DNA of 6,936 nt from an uncultured Chloroflexaceae bacterium. GTDB lineage: Bacteria; Chloroflexota; Chloroflexia; Chloroflexales; Chloroflexaceae. Position numbers and translations under genes: made by a program. The notes under the pieces were generated by a model that saw only the letters and a list, made by a program, of their open reading frames with translations, did no database searches and was not told the DNA's origin. Positions 1 to 6,729 of the stretch are shown here, piece after piece (position 1 is the stretch's first letter; every line of letters begins with the position of its first letter). The stretch covers positions 1 through 6,936 of the forward strand of contig CAKZQX010000038.1 of assembly GCA_937141995.1 (NCBI GenBank), in the 5' to 3' direction.

Positions 1-194
1 GCATAGTTTTCAAAGGGATGCTCGACGATCTTATCGGTGTAGCGCCGGGCCAATTCTACCGTGTGATCCGTGCTACCTGAGTCGACAACATAGATTTCAC
101 CGACCCAATCAGCAACGCTGCATAGGCAATCAAGGATGTTGTCCTCTTCGTTATAGGTAAGGACAATGACAGAAAGCGGCAATGTCATAAGCAT
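1..194 (-). CDS. Glycosyltransferase family 2, WaaE-like, N-terminal part (cut by window edge)
   Basis: This is the first 64 residues of a GT-A fold glycosyltransferase; the rest lies beyond the left edge. My translation begins MLMTLPLSVIVLTYNEEDNI. The hydrophobic strand followed by TYNEED (about residues 13-18) is the nucleotide-sugar binding start of GT2 enzymes. VVDSGSTDHT (about 38-47) is the next conserved GT2 strand and loop. The later EHPFENY is typical of the WaaE/beta-1,4-glucosyltransferase-like subgroup, which often acts on lipopolysaccharide core or exopolysaccharide. Such proteins are usually about 250-300 residues, so roughly three quarters is missing. The ATG at 194-192 directly follows the TAA stop of the methyltransferase with no gap. 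A second in-frame ATG at 188-186 is an alternative start, and the only possible ribosome site is a weak AAAAGAA tract. The GT2 assignment is secure from the motifs; the sugar donor and acceptor are unknown. Confidence 0.9.
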   Translation of the reverse strand, partial: MLMTLPLSVIVLTYNEEDNILDCLCSVADWVGEIYVVDSGSTDHTVELARRYTDKIVEHPFENY

Positions 195-845
195 TTAGTT
201 CTTTTCGACAATTACGATAAGATGGGCACCGAAAGTAGGATAGAGATCACCCAGAGCCTCGAAAACCTTGCCTGATGGGTGTTTCCGGGTGGAATATAAA
301 ATATGACTTGAAGTAGTATGTTTTATATTGAAGCCACTTTCTTGCAACACTCTACGGAGAGCAGCAAGATTAAAGATTCGATAGTGGTAGGGAGCATAAA
401 CAAACATCGGCATCTTCCCAAGCGGGACAAGCACGCGATTGAGCAAAAAAGACATGTTTGGTGTCGTCAGTGCCAACCAACCACCGGGTTTGAGAACACG
501 CCAGCATTCCTGTAGAAATATGGTTTCGTCAGTCATATGCTCGATCAACTCTCCGGCAGTAATAAGATCAACACTGTTATCAAGGATCGGAAAATCACCA
601 AATAAGTCACTCTGGATTGTATAAATGCCTGTCTCATAAGTTATACGCCGTACAATATCAATCCCGATACAACGCCAACCTTGAGCCAAGAGATAATCAG
701 CGAAACTGCCTCTGCAATAACCGAGATCTACACAGAGACCAGGGTTGCGATTTTTAAGCAAGTGGAGTACTTTGCGTATGCGTGGAAAATCCGGCACTTC
801 AAAATCGCTAAAACTTTTCGCTTGTATCAGTACCTCATTTCGCAT
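195..845 (-). CDS. Class I SAM-dependent methyltransferase
   Basis: This is a predicted cytoplasmic methyltransferase of the Methyltransf_11/23 type, which moves a methyl group from S-adenosylmethionine to a small molecule or sugar. Counting from the ATG at 845 (216 residues), motif I is VDLGYCRG at 39-46, the acidic end of strand 2 is GIDI at 61-64, GELIEHM is at 98-104, and the post-motif LKPGGWLALTTPN is at 118-130. These are in the standard order and spacing for the fold. The usual D-x-G-x-G-x-G reads D-L-G-Y-C-R-G, with Cys in place of the middle Gly. The frame stays open to an ATG at 965, but that extension would run through the end of the upstream glycosyltransferase gene and is low-complexity basic sequence. 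I therefore prefer the ATG at 845 (11-base overlap) or at 857 (MIPTMRNEV, 23-base overlap); neither has a clear Shine-Dalgarno. Position in the operon suggests glycan O-methylation or chain capping, which is inference. Confidence 0.85.
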   Translation of the reverse strand: MRNEVLIQAKSFSDFEVPDFPRIRKVLHLLKNRNPGLCVDLGYCRGSFADYLLAQGWRCIGIDIVRRITYETGIYTIQSDLFGDFPILDNSVDLITAGELIEHMTDETIFLQECWRVLKPGGWLALTTPNMSFLLNRVLVPLGKMPMFVYAPYHYRIFNLAALRRVLQESGFNIKHTTSSHILYSTRKHPSGKVFEALGDLYPTFGAHLIVIVEKN

Positions 846-2025
846 AGTAGGTATCATTTTCTGCACTGGATATCGCTGTGTATGCTGTCTGCAATCGTTC
901 AGTGATCGTCTGGATCGAGAACTCTCTTTGCACCAATTCACGACCCGCACATCCCATGCGATCACGTAATTCAGAAGACCGTGCTAAACGAATAATCGCT
1001 TCTACCAGCGCTTCTACACTGCAAGGGATGCTTATGCCCGCACCGGCCGCTGCTACTTGCCGATGGATGCCAACCTGATCGGTCACAACAACCGGCAGTG
1101 CTGCGGACATCGACTCAACAATCACATTACCGAAGTTTTCTGAGTATGAAGGTAGGACGAACATATCTGCATCGGCAAGCACCATCTGTTTGGCTTCATC
1201 GGCCAGAAACCCGGTCCAAACTATGGCAGCAGCAACACCCAGATCTTTCGCATACATATGCAATCTGTTCACAAAATCAGGCTCACCGCTACCGGCAATA
1301 ACCAGTGCCAATTGCGGATGCACTACACGAGCTTGCGCAAATGCCGACAAAAGTAGATCGAGGCCTTTCTTGGGATCCAGTCGAGATAAGAAGAGAACCA
1401 GGGTACTATCAGACAGCCAGGAATATTGGCTCCGAAATTGGCCGCGCAGTTCCGAGTGTTTAGGTACCGAATACTCGACCGGATTGGGAATAATGACGAA
1501 GTTTTTGTTAATGCCGAGTTCCGCAGCCTCACCTTGTTCTTGCTCACTAGTATAATGCATCAATGCGGCATAGCGAATAATCCTGGTTTCAATGAGACGA
1601 AACGATGCCTGTTTCAACCAGGGGTGGCGACGTTGCATCCCATAATTGCTCAGTGTTCCCAGGGGGCGCACAATATACGGTACTCCTCGCGCCTTAGCAA
1701 AGAAAGCCGCCGGTAGTGCGGCATAGGAAAATAGAGCGTGAATATGTAGTAGATCATAATTGCCGATATTGTGTACCAACCACCACGTCATTGGCCATGA
1801 TACCGTGTAGAAACGCGTTTGTCGGGGGAAATACCAGTAACATACGGCATCGCGGCATAAAGGTTTTCCAAGCGGCACCGCCTGACGAATGGAACCGTGA
1901 TCGTCGGTAGTTGCAATGTGTGTCTCGACACCAACCCGTGCTAGTGCTTGAGCCATTGCTCGCAGCGTGAATACGGGTCCACCTCGCAGTGGACTGAGCG
2001 AAGGAATAATATGGAGCACCTTCAT
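835..2025 (-). CDS. Glycosyltransferase family 4 (GT-B fold)
   Basis: This 396-residue protein has the normal length for a retaining GT4 glycosyltransferase, which transfers a sugar from a nucleotide-sugar donor at the inner face of the membrane. The N-terminal Rossmann domain opens MKVLHIIPSLSPLRGGPVFT with the acceptor-side GG loop at 15-16, and LLHIHALFS is at 92-100. The C-terminal donor domain shows LFLSRLDPKKGLDLLLSAF (211-229, with R215 and K220 in the usual phosphate-binding places), LVIAGSGE (241-248), and the E-x7-E motif ENFGNVIVE (E296 and E304). No domain is missing. Its ATG shares the ATGA overlap with the upstream glycosyltransferase stop, and a GAGG lies 10 bases upstream. Its own end overlaps the methyltransferase start. 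The sugar added cannot be read from the sequence. Confidence 0.95.
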   Translation of the reverse strand: MKVLHIIPSLSPLRGGPVFTLRAMAQALARVGVETHIATTDDHGSIRQAVPLGKPLCRDAVCYWYFPRQTRFYTVSWPMTWWLVHNIGNYDLLHIHALFSYAALPAAFFAKARGVPYIVRPLGTLSNYGMQRRHPWLKQASFRLIETRIIRYAALMHYTSEQEQGEAAELGINKNFVIIPNPVEYSVPKHSELRGQFRSQYSWLSDSTLVLFLSRLDPKKGLDLLLSAFAQARVVHPQLALVIAGSGEPDFVNRLHMYAKDLGVAAAIVWTGFLADEAKQMVLADADMFVLPSYSENFGNVIVESMSAALPVVVTDQVGIHRQVAAAGAGISIPCSVEALVEAIIRLARSSELRDRMGCAGRELVQREFSIQTITERLQTAYTAISSAENDTYYAK

Positions 2026-3092
2026 AGATCGAACGCCTCGAGCAGGCGACGCTGAAAGTGCTGCGCCGTAAACTGACGCTCATACCGCTGCTGGGCCTGG
2101 ATCGACCAATGCTCCCACTCAGATCCCGATTTCAGCAGGCGCAGTAGCGCCGCAACCAATGAATTCTGGTTATCAGGATCAACCGCCAGACCAACTTCCG
2201 GGGGATTAATCACTTCGCGCCCGGCATCACAGTCGCTGACCAGGCAGGGTCGGCCAAGACGCATGGCTTCAAGGTAGACCAGACCAAAGCCTTCGCCGCG
2301 ACTTGGCATGGCAAAGCAGCGGCAGCGCGCCAGCAGATCCTGCTTCTGCTCCTCGGAGACCCGGCCAAAAAACTGGATATGTTCCTCCAGACTGCGTTCT
2401 GAAACCAGTTGCTCCAAATCGGGACGCAAGTCGCCGTCGCCGGCGATCCAGAGCCGGGCATCGGGTATGTGCCGCAATAGCAGAGGCCAGGCGTCGATCA
2501 GTTCACGGTGACCTTTATAGTCTTCGCTACGGGCCAGGCGACTGAGTATCAGCGCCGCAGGCAGTTTCTCCGGTACCGAGATCTGGTTACATGGCCTGGC
2601 AACACCGAGGTGAACTGTTTGATGTGCTTTTCCGGCCAGTTGTGGATAGTACTTGAGAAAGCGTTGCCAGGTATACTGGCTATTACTCAAAAAACAATTC
2701 ACCCGTGGCAATAGCAAGCGTGTAAGCGGGTCGTGACAACGCCAGATCTCGATGCCATGGAGGAAAAGCCGGACATTTGTTGCCGGTATGCGAAAAAAAG
2801 GGAGCAACCGCAGAAGAGCGATATGCCAGATCAGTACATTATCGGCCTGCCAGCGGCGGCTTACTGCTGTCCGGATGGCCTGTGCCCTTGATGTAGCATA
2901 GAACACCGTATCCGGATCAGGTAATTGCCGGGAAAGCTGGCGGCCAAAACAGAATAGCCATGCCTTTTGTGACTGCTGGACACTACGCTGTTTAATCGCA
3001 TCCCAGGCCCGACGGCCACTAAGCTGAATGCCACCGACAGCATGGTCTGCTAGTTCAGGAAATACCCCCAGATGGTTCAGAGTGTATACCAT
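2022..3092 (-). CDS. Glycosyltransferase family 4 (GT-B fold), GC-rich
   Basis: This 356-residue GT4-type glycosyltransferase is slightly short but complete. The N-terminal domain has the GG loop in HAVGGIQLSGRRAWDAI (17-33) and LFLHGIEIWR (109-118), a stretch often seen in exopolysaccharide GT4 enzymes. SNSQYTW (136-142) marks the linker region. The donor domain has LILSRLARSEDYKGHRELI (181-199, R185 and K193), LWIAGDGDLR (214-223), and E-x7-E in EGFGLVYLE (E267 and E275). The ATG at 3092 is the only ATG near the start and lies one codon after the polymerase TAA in the same frame; no clear Shine-Dalgarno precedes it, so it probably relies on coupling. It ends in a 4-base ATGA overlap with the next glycosyltransferase. 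Two hand-counted 60-base lines inside it are about 65 percent GC, well above lines in the sulfotransferase gene, which suggests a different origin. Donor and acceptor are unknown. Confidence 0.95.
   Translation of the reverse strand: MVYTLNHLGVFPELADHAVGGIQLSGRRAWDAIKQRSVQQSQKAWLFCFGRQLSRQLPDPDTVFYATSRAQAIRTAVSRRWQADNVLIWHIALLRLLPFFRIPATNVRLFLHGIEIWRCHDPLTRLLLPRVNCFLSNSQYTWQRFLKYYPQLAGKAHQTVHLGVARPCNQISVPEKLPAALILSRLARSEDYKGHRELIDAWPLLLRHIPDARLWIAGDGDLRPDLEQLVSERSLEEHIQFFGRVSEEQKQDLLARCRCFAMPSRGEGFGLVYLEAMRLGRPCLVSDCDAGREVINPPEVGLAVDPDNQNSLVAALLRLLKSGSEWEHWSIQAQQRYERQFTAQHFQRRLLEAFDL
2036..2039 (-). promoter_or_regulatory. Shine-Dalgarno GAGG for the GT4 gene starting at 2025
   Basis: On the minus strand this reads GAGG, ten bases before the ATG at 2025, within the end of the upstream glycosyltransferase gene. 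The match is modest and the spacing slightly long, so re-initiation through the ATGA overlap may matter more. Confidence 0.5.
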
Positions 3093-3095
3093 ACA

Positions 3096-4490
3096 TTAAC
3101 GTCGGTGGATCTGCGCCTTCGGCGGAAGATGTGATCTGGCATGATCAGCTTTGCGCAAGCCCACTTGTAAGAAGAAGTTATAGATCCGATTGACGATGAT
3201 AACTGTGATAAAACTGGCCGCAACAGTAGATGTTATTTCTACTAATGATCCACCAACCTGGGTGAAGCCAAGGCCTGGCAGAAACCAGAGCGTAAACTGC
3301 TGCTGATTACCACGATCCAGGGCGCGGGTTGCTAACTTGTCGAAAACCGCAATGATACTGCCCAGGATAAGAAAACCCGTTATCACGCCGAAGGTACCGA
3401 AATTAATGTAAAATTCCATCACCTGTCCAATACCGACGCTTGTGCTTTCCTCGGCAACAGGAATGCCGGTATAGGCAGTAACCAGTCCCGGACTGCCAGC
3501 AACAACTGGTTTTTCCGGCCAGAGTATGCGAGGGATCAGGGCGATAGCAGCATCGTGGAAAGTTGCGCCGTGGGCAAACTCCTGATATCCGGAACCGAGG
3601 TAGAATACTGTGGCGCCCACCAGAATATTCTGGTTCAAGCGCATATTAATCAATTGGAGGTGGATGGTATTCAATGGATTGAACCACTCGAAGTTACGCA
3701 TGGTACTTTGTACTTCTTGAAAGCTCCGGCCAATTGATGTATCACTCCAGACTGTTTCACGGATGTTTTGCCGGTCACGCATGTACGTCACATAGAGGGA
3801 CAATCCAAGGTAGCCGATGACCAGGCTGATCAAAATAACGCGCATCCGGATGCGCACAAATGTTGCAACAAAAATAATGATGGCAAGCAGGGCATACACG
3901 CCATAGCCGAGGTACCCCTGTAAGACAATGGTAAAGATGGGAAAACAAAGCACAAGCATCAGCCAGCGTGCAAAAGCACCATAAGCTTTGCGTTGCCAGG
4001 CCTGCCAGCAGGCCAGGGCAAGCCCGACGACCAGAAACTGAATGGCAGCGGCGAGTAGTGCCAGAACAGTGGGCACGCCACGTAAGAGCGGAAGCAGAAC
4101 CAGCATACTAAGCAACCCGGTTGCCATGTAGATCTTTGGCAATCGTTGATCAATACTCTTATTTGCCATTGACATATTGTCACTCGCTCCAGCCTGTGGC
4201 AGGAACAGTCGCAGCATCCATGGCCCCAGAATGAGAACACCGACCGCAAATGACAGGACGGCATAGACACTCTGCACAAAACCGGAGAAGATCATCTCTT
4301 TATCAGTTGCAGAAAACCAGGGCAGAATATAGAGTGCTGCTGCAACCCAGTGAATAAGCCAGAGCCGGACGAGATAGATTGTAGATAGGCCAACACTCCT
4401 GCCTTCCTTACGGAATAGCATATATAAAAAGAGTGCAATAACACCTAACCATATCAATAAACCGGCCCAGAGATATAAATCCAGGTTCAT
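3096..4490 (-). CDS. Multi-spanning membrane protein, candidate Wzy-type oligosaccharide polymerase
   Basis: This 464-residue inner-membrane protein has about 10-12 hydrophobic segments, roughly at 5-26, 36-58, 68-96, 121-136, 138-162, 172-190, 193-212, 217-236, 359-382, 398-412 and 418-440. A long polar loop of about 120 residues (237-358) separates the two hydrophobic blocks, which is the layout of Wzy O-antigen polymerases. The loop holds RDRQNIRETVW (238-248), HDAAIALIPRILWPEKP (312-328) and SVGIGQVMEFYINFG (351-365). The I-P-R-x-L-W-P-x-K-P pattern followed by an E-F-Y-x-N-F-G pattern is one I associate with oligosaccharide repeat-unit polymerase and O-antigen polymerase-like proteins. 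Such proteins join lipid-linked repeat units in the periplasm. The ATG shares an ATGA overlap with the sulfotransferase stop and has AAGAGGA upstream. The role as polymerase rests on topology, this loop pattern and context; an O-antigen ligase is the main alternative. The C-terminus (445-464) is basic and probably cytoplasmic. Confidence 0.8.
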   Translation of the reverse strand: MNLDLYLWAGLLIWLGVIALFLYMLFRKEGRSVGLSTIYLVRLWLIHWVAAALYILPWFSATDKEMIFSGFVQSVYAVLSFAVGVLILGPWMLRLFLPQAGASDNMSMANKSIDQRLPKIYMATGLLSMLVLLPLLRGVPTVLALLAAAIQFLVVGLALACWQAWQRKAYGAFARWLMLVLCFPIFTIVLQGYLGYGVYALLAIIIFVATFVRIRMRVILISLVIGYLGLSLYVTYMRDRQNIRETVWSDTSIGRSFQEVQSTMRNFEWFNPLNTIHLQLINMRLNQNILVGATVFYLGSGYQEFAHGATFHDAAIALIPRILWPEKPVVAGSPGLVTAYTGIPVAEESTSVGIGQVMEFYINFGTFGVITGFLILGSIIAVFDKLATRALDRGNQQQFTLWFLPGLGFTQVGGSLVEITSTVAASFITVIIVNRIYNFFLQVGLRKADHARSHLPPKAQIHRR

Positions 4491-5563
4491 GACTTGGCAT
4501 TCCTCTTTTGTGCATACGCAACGGTGTTTCGCACAAGATCATTATAGTAAGCGCATATCCAACGTATTTGCTGATCGGTGGAAGGGTATTTTTGCATCAG
4601 AAAGGGAAACCCGGGGTACTTCATTCGCCAGAACCATGTCAGCATTAAACGAGCAGAACGGAAAGGGAGCGTCGAAAGTCGTGACGTCAGGTTTCGTAAC
4701 ATAGTAGGCTCCCGATCATCCCGGATATAGCCATAGTGGTCGATCCAATTAGCGAGTAAGCTTTCTACTTGCAAACCAGTTGCCGGTGGAATTTGCACCG
4801 GTTGCGGTGTAATCGCATTCCAGGCTTTATCGTCTTCATAGCCGACAGTTTTTCGAGTATGCTCATCAGCTTCTGCGAGTAAAGCAGGTGTATAGTTTGT
4901 GCCAAGAAAGGCACATACCTGGCGCAACGTTGCTTCCGGTTCAGCAACCAGCATCTCATAACGTATTTCCAGCAGGTGTTCCTGATTGATGCGCTTCTTT
5001 TGCTCTTCATATACCTGAAGGTATTGTTTGACTACCTCTGCGTTAACAAGAGGGTTATTGGTAGTATACCGAAAACTTGATTTGGATAATGAAGCCACGA
5101 CATGGCGTGGATCACGGTAAACATAAAGAAACTGCGCATTGGGATATTGCTGCTGAATATGGAGCATGTGGCCGACATGATGTGGGGTTTTGTCGCCCCA
5201 GCGTTGAGCTGATGATTTGGCGCGTGTTAGAAGCAATTGCATGTAGCAATTCAACATGCATCCCCAGGAGGATGGATCAACTTGAGAACATGCTACAATA
5301 TCTTGCTCTACAATCTGGAATTGCTTATTGAGATGAGCATTAAGGTTGACGATCAAGTCAACAAATGCGCGATCTGGAGATTGTCGTCCCAACGTGCAAC
5401 TGTACACCCAGTAACGATATAATGCTGAAAATGTATTAGCTTCAAAAAAGATCAAGAAATCCGGATGTTTATTAAAGATAGCACCAAGAAGTGTATTGCC
5501 GCTACGCGGACAACCGATTACAAATACCGGTCTGGAAAGATGTGATGACTCGTGATCTGTCAT
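4487..5563 (-). CDS. PAPS-dependent sulfotransferase
   Basis: This 358-residue cytoplasmic enzyme is predicted to move sulfate from 3'-phosphoadenosine-5'-phosphosulfate to a hydroxyl or amino group, here probably on a glycan. The 5'-phosphosulfate loop is VIGCPRSGNTLL (15-26), placed close to the N-terminus as expected. WGDKTPHH (122-129) is the conserved G-D-K-T-P element of the Sulfotransfer_3 family. The 3'-phosphate site is FLYVYRDPRHVVASL (145-159), with R150 and S158 as the expected binding residues. RYEMLVAEPE (201-210) matches the usual R-Y-E-D-L-x-x-x-P-E element, with Met where Asp is common. The catalytic signature is intact. Beyond about residue 285 there is a tail of about 70 aromatic and basic residues that I do not recognise. 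The start is supported by a GGAG nine bases upstream and by the ATGA overlap with the preceding glycosyltransferase; the end overlaps the polymerase start. The acceptor is unknown; Nod-factor-like or lipid substrates cannot be excluded. Confidence 0.93.
   Translation of the reverse strand: MTDHESSHLSRPVFVIGCPRSGNTLLGAIFNKHPDFLIFFEANTFSALYRYWVYSCTLGRQSPDRAFVDLIVNLNAHLNKQFQIVEQDIVACSQVDPSSWGCMLNCYMQLLLTRAKSSAQRWGDKTPHHVGHMLHIQQQYPNAQFLYVYRDPRHVVASLSKSSFRYTTNNPLVNAEVVKQYLQVYEEQKKRINQEHLLEIRYEMLVAEPEATLRQVCAFLGTNYTPALLAEADEHTRKTVGYEDDKAWNAITPQPVQIPPATGLQVESLLANWIDHYGYIRDDREPTMLRNLTSRLSTLPFRSARLMLTWFWRMKYPGFPFLMQKYPSTDQQIRWICAYYNDLVRNTVAYAQKRNAKS
4501..4507 (-). promoter_or_regulatory. Shine-Dalgarno AAGAGGA for the polymerase-like gene
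   Basis: On the minus strand this reads AAGAGGA, ten bases before the ATG at 4490. It is the strongest ribosome site in the window and lies within the last codons of the sulfotransferase gene. It supports the start at 4490. Confidence 0.65.
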
Positions 5564-6726
5564 GGGGATATGCTCCGTATTGCTTGCATGGTTCCGGCAG
5601 TGGCCATATGTGCCGAATAGCGTTGAATATGACGCTGGGCAATATGACCCATATGCTCTGTCGCCCGTTGATCAGTAGCCATTTCAAGCATATGTTGCGC
5701 AAGTTCTGACGGTCGACCCCATGAAAAAATCGCTCCGGTTCGGCCTGGATTGATCAAATCGGGAACACATCCTGCGCGATGCGCAACAATGGCTGGCAGA
5801 CCACTGGCCATAGCCTCGTTTACAACCAGGCCCCATGTCTCATCTGAAGGGACAACCAGAATATTACTTGCAGCATATGCGGCGGGCATATTTGATTGGT
5901 TCAAGAACCCAGCAAATGTGATCGGAAGTTGTTGATTACGAACGATTTGTTCGAGTTTGCTACGCATTGGGCCATCACCGGCAATTAATCCGCATATGCT
6001 CTGGTTGTGATGATAAGCGAGTGTAATAGCTTTAATATAGTCGTCAGGACGCTTGTGGGCGGCAAGTTTTCCAGCATACAGAAAGACGCAAGCATGTTCA
6101 GGAATACCCCAGCTTGCACGCAACTGTCGTCGCTCTGTTTTCAAGGCAACACTCTGTTCTGCAAAGAATGAGTTGTCAACCGAATGAGGAGCAAAAAACA
6201 TTTTTCGTTGTGGCGCGCCATAATGGCGGTAGTATGCTTGCGCCCGCTTGCCAACCACGAGATAGGCGTCAAAACGAGGAATGAAGGTACGGTAGCCCAT
6301 AAATTTGAGCATGCGTTTCGCAGGATTGCGTGGCGTTAACAAATGAGAATCCCCCCGAACCATGAGAGGAGTACATGTTTGCCAGCAGGCGATCATTGCT
6401 TGCCAGAAGCTACGGGTGTACCAGCCATGCACAATGAATGCGTCAAATTGCTGCTGGTGAATGATTTCGGTAATTTGGGGTGTATTACAGCCCCGAAATG
6501 ATGAAACATCGGGTCGTTCGGCATGGTTGGTCAAAAAGTGAGCTTGATAACCTTCCAGAAGTGGTATGTCCCACTCAAAGGCTACCCCAAACGCACTGTG
6601 GCGCTGATCCTCACTGCTCTGCCGATGACAGTAAAAAACCTGGAGATCGACTACTTTAGCCAGTTCACGATACCAGGGTGTGTAATATTGAATAGGATGG
6701 GTCGACAGTATGCCTAGACGGTACAT
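5560..6726 (-). CDS. Glycosyltransferase family 4 (GT-B fold)
   Basis: This 388-residue GT4-type glycosyltransferase has both Rossmann domains. It starts MYRLGILSTHPIQYYTPWYR; the S-T-H-P-I-Q-Y-Y pattern is a familiar N-terminus in a GT4 subgroup found in exopolysaccharide loci. FDAFIVHGWYTRSFW (94-108) and LMVRGDSHLL (121-130) follow. The donor domain shows FLYAGKLAAHKRPDDYIKAI (215-234, K220 and K225), CGLIAGDGPMRSKLE (245-259), and E-x7-E in ETWGLVVNE (E296 and E304). The last 45 residues form a likely helix with five His residues, each followed by Met or Ile. Its ATG lies one codon after the TAA of the upstream partial gene in the same frame, with only a weak AAAAGA tract upstream. It ends in an ATGA overlap with the sulfotransferase. 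Being next to that gene hints that it may add the sugar that becomes sulfated, which is speculation. Confidence 0.95.
   Translation of the reverse strand: MYRLGILSTHPIQYYTPWYRELAKVVDLQVFYCHRQSSEDQRHSAFGVAFEWDIPLLEGYQAHFLTNHAERPDVSSFRGCNTPQITEIIHQQQFDAFIVHGWYTRSFWQAMIACWQTCTPLMVRGDSHLLTPRNPAKRMLKFMGYRTFIPRFDAYLVVGKRAQAYYRHYGAPQRKMFFAPHSVDNSFFAEQSVALKTERRQLRASWGIPEHACVFLYAGKLAAHKRPDDYIKAITLAYHHNQSICGLIAGDGPMRSKLEQIVRNQQLPITFAGFLNQSNMPAAYAASNILVVPSDETWGLVVNEAMASGLPAIVAHRAGCVPDLINPGRTGAIFSWGRPSELAQHMLEMATDQRATEHMGHIAQRHIQRYSAHMATAGTMQAIRSISP
5573..5576 (-). promoter_or_regulatory. Shine-Dalgarno GGAG for the sulfotransferase
   Basis: On the minus strand this reads GGAG, nine bases before the ATG at 5563. 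It lies inside the end of the upstream glycosyltransferase gene, and together with the ATGA overlap it supports the chosen start and translational coupling. Confidence 0.65.
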
Positions 6727-6729
6727 GGT

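Noticed and set aside
846..965. Forty-residue N-terminal extension of the methyltransferase, starting at the ATG at 965
   Set aside because: It would overlap the upstream GT4 gene by 131 bases, is basic low-complexity sequence unlike methyltransferase N-termini, and is probably just the GT4 gene read in another frame. The ATG at 845 or 857 fits the operon spacing.
1190..1555. Plus-strand open frame of 121 codons
   Set aside because: It lies wholly opposite the GT4 gene with E-x7-E and other intact motifs, and has no recognisable domain or neighbouring plus-strand gene.
1754..2083. Minus-strand open frame of 109 codons spanning the junction of two GT4 genes
   Set aside because: It is an alternative frame of both real genes; its translation is Ser/Arg-rich with no motif.
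3959..4279. Minus-strand open frame of 106 codons, Cys- and Trp-rich
   Set aside because: It is an out-of-frame reading of the membrane protein gene; its hydrophobicity comes from the T-rich codons of the true frame.
5564..5700. Cluster of CATATG/AATATG hexamers suggesting a repeat or operator array
   Set aside because: Spacing is irregular, and on the minus strand the hexamers largely encode the His-Met and His-Ile pairs of the GT4 C-terminus, so coding explains them.
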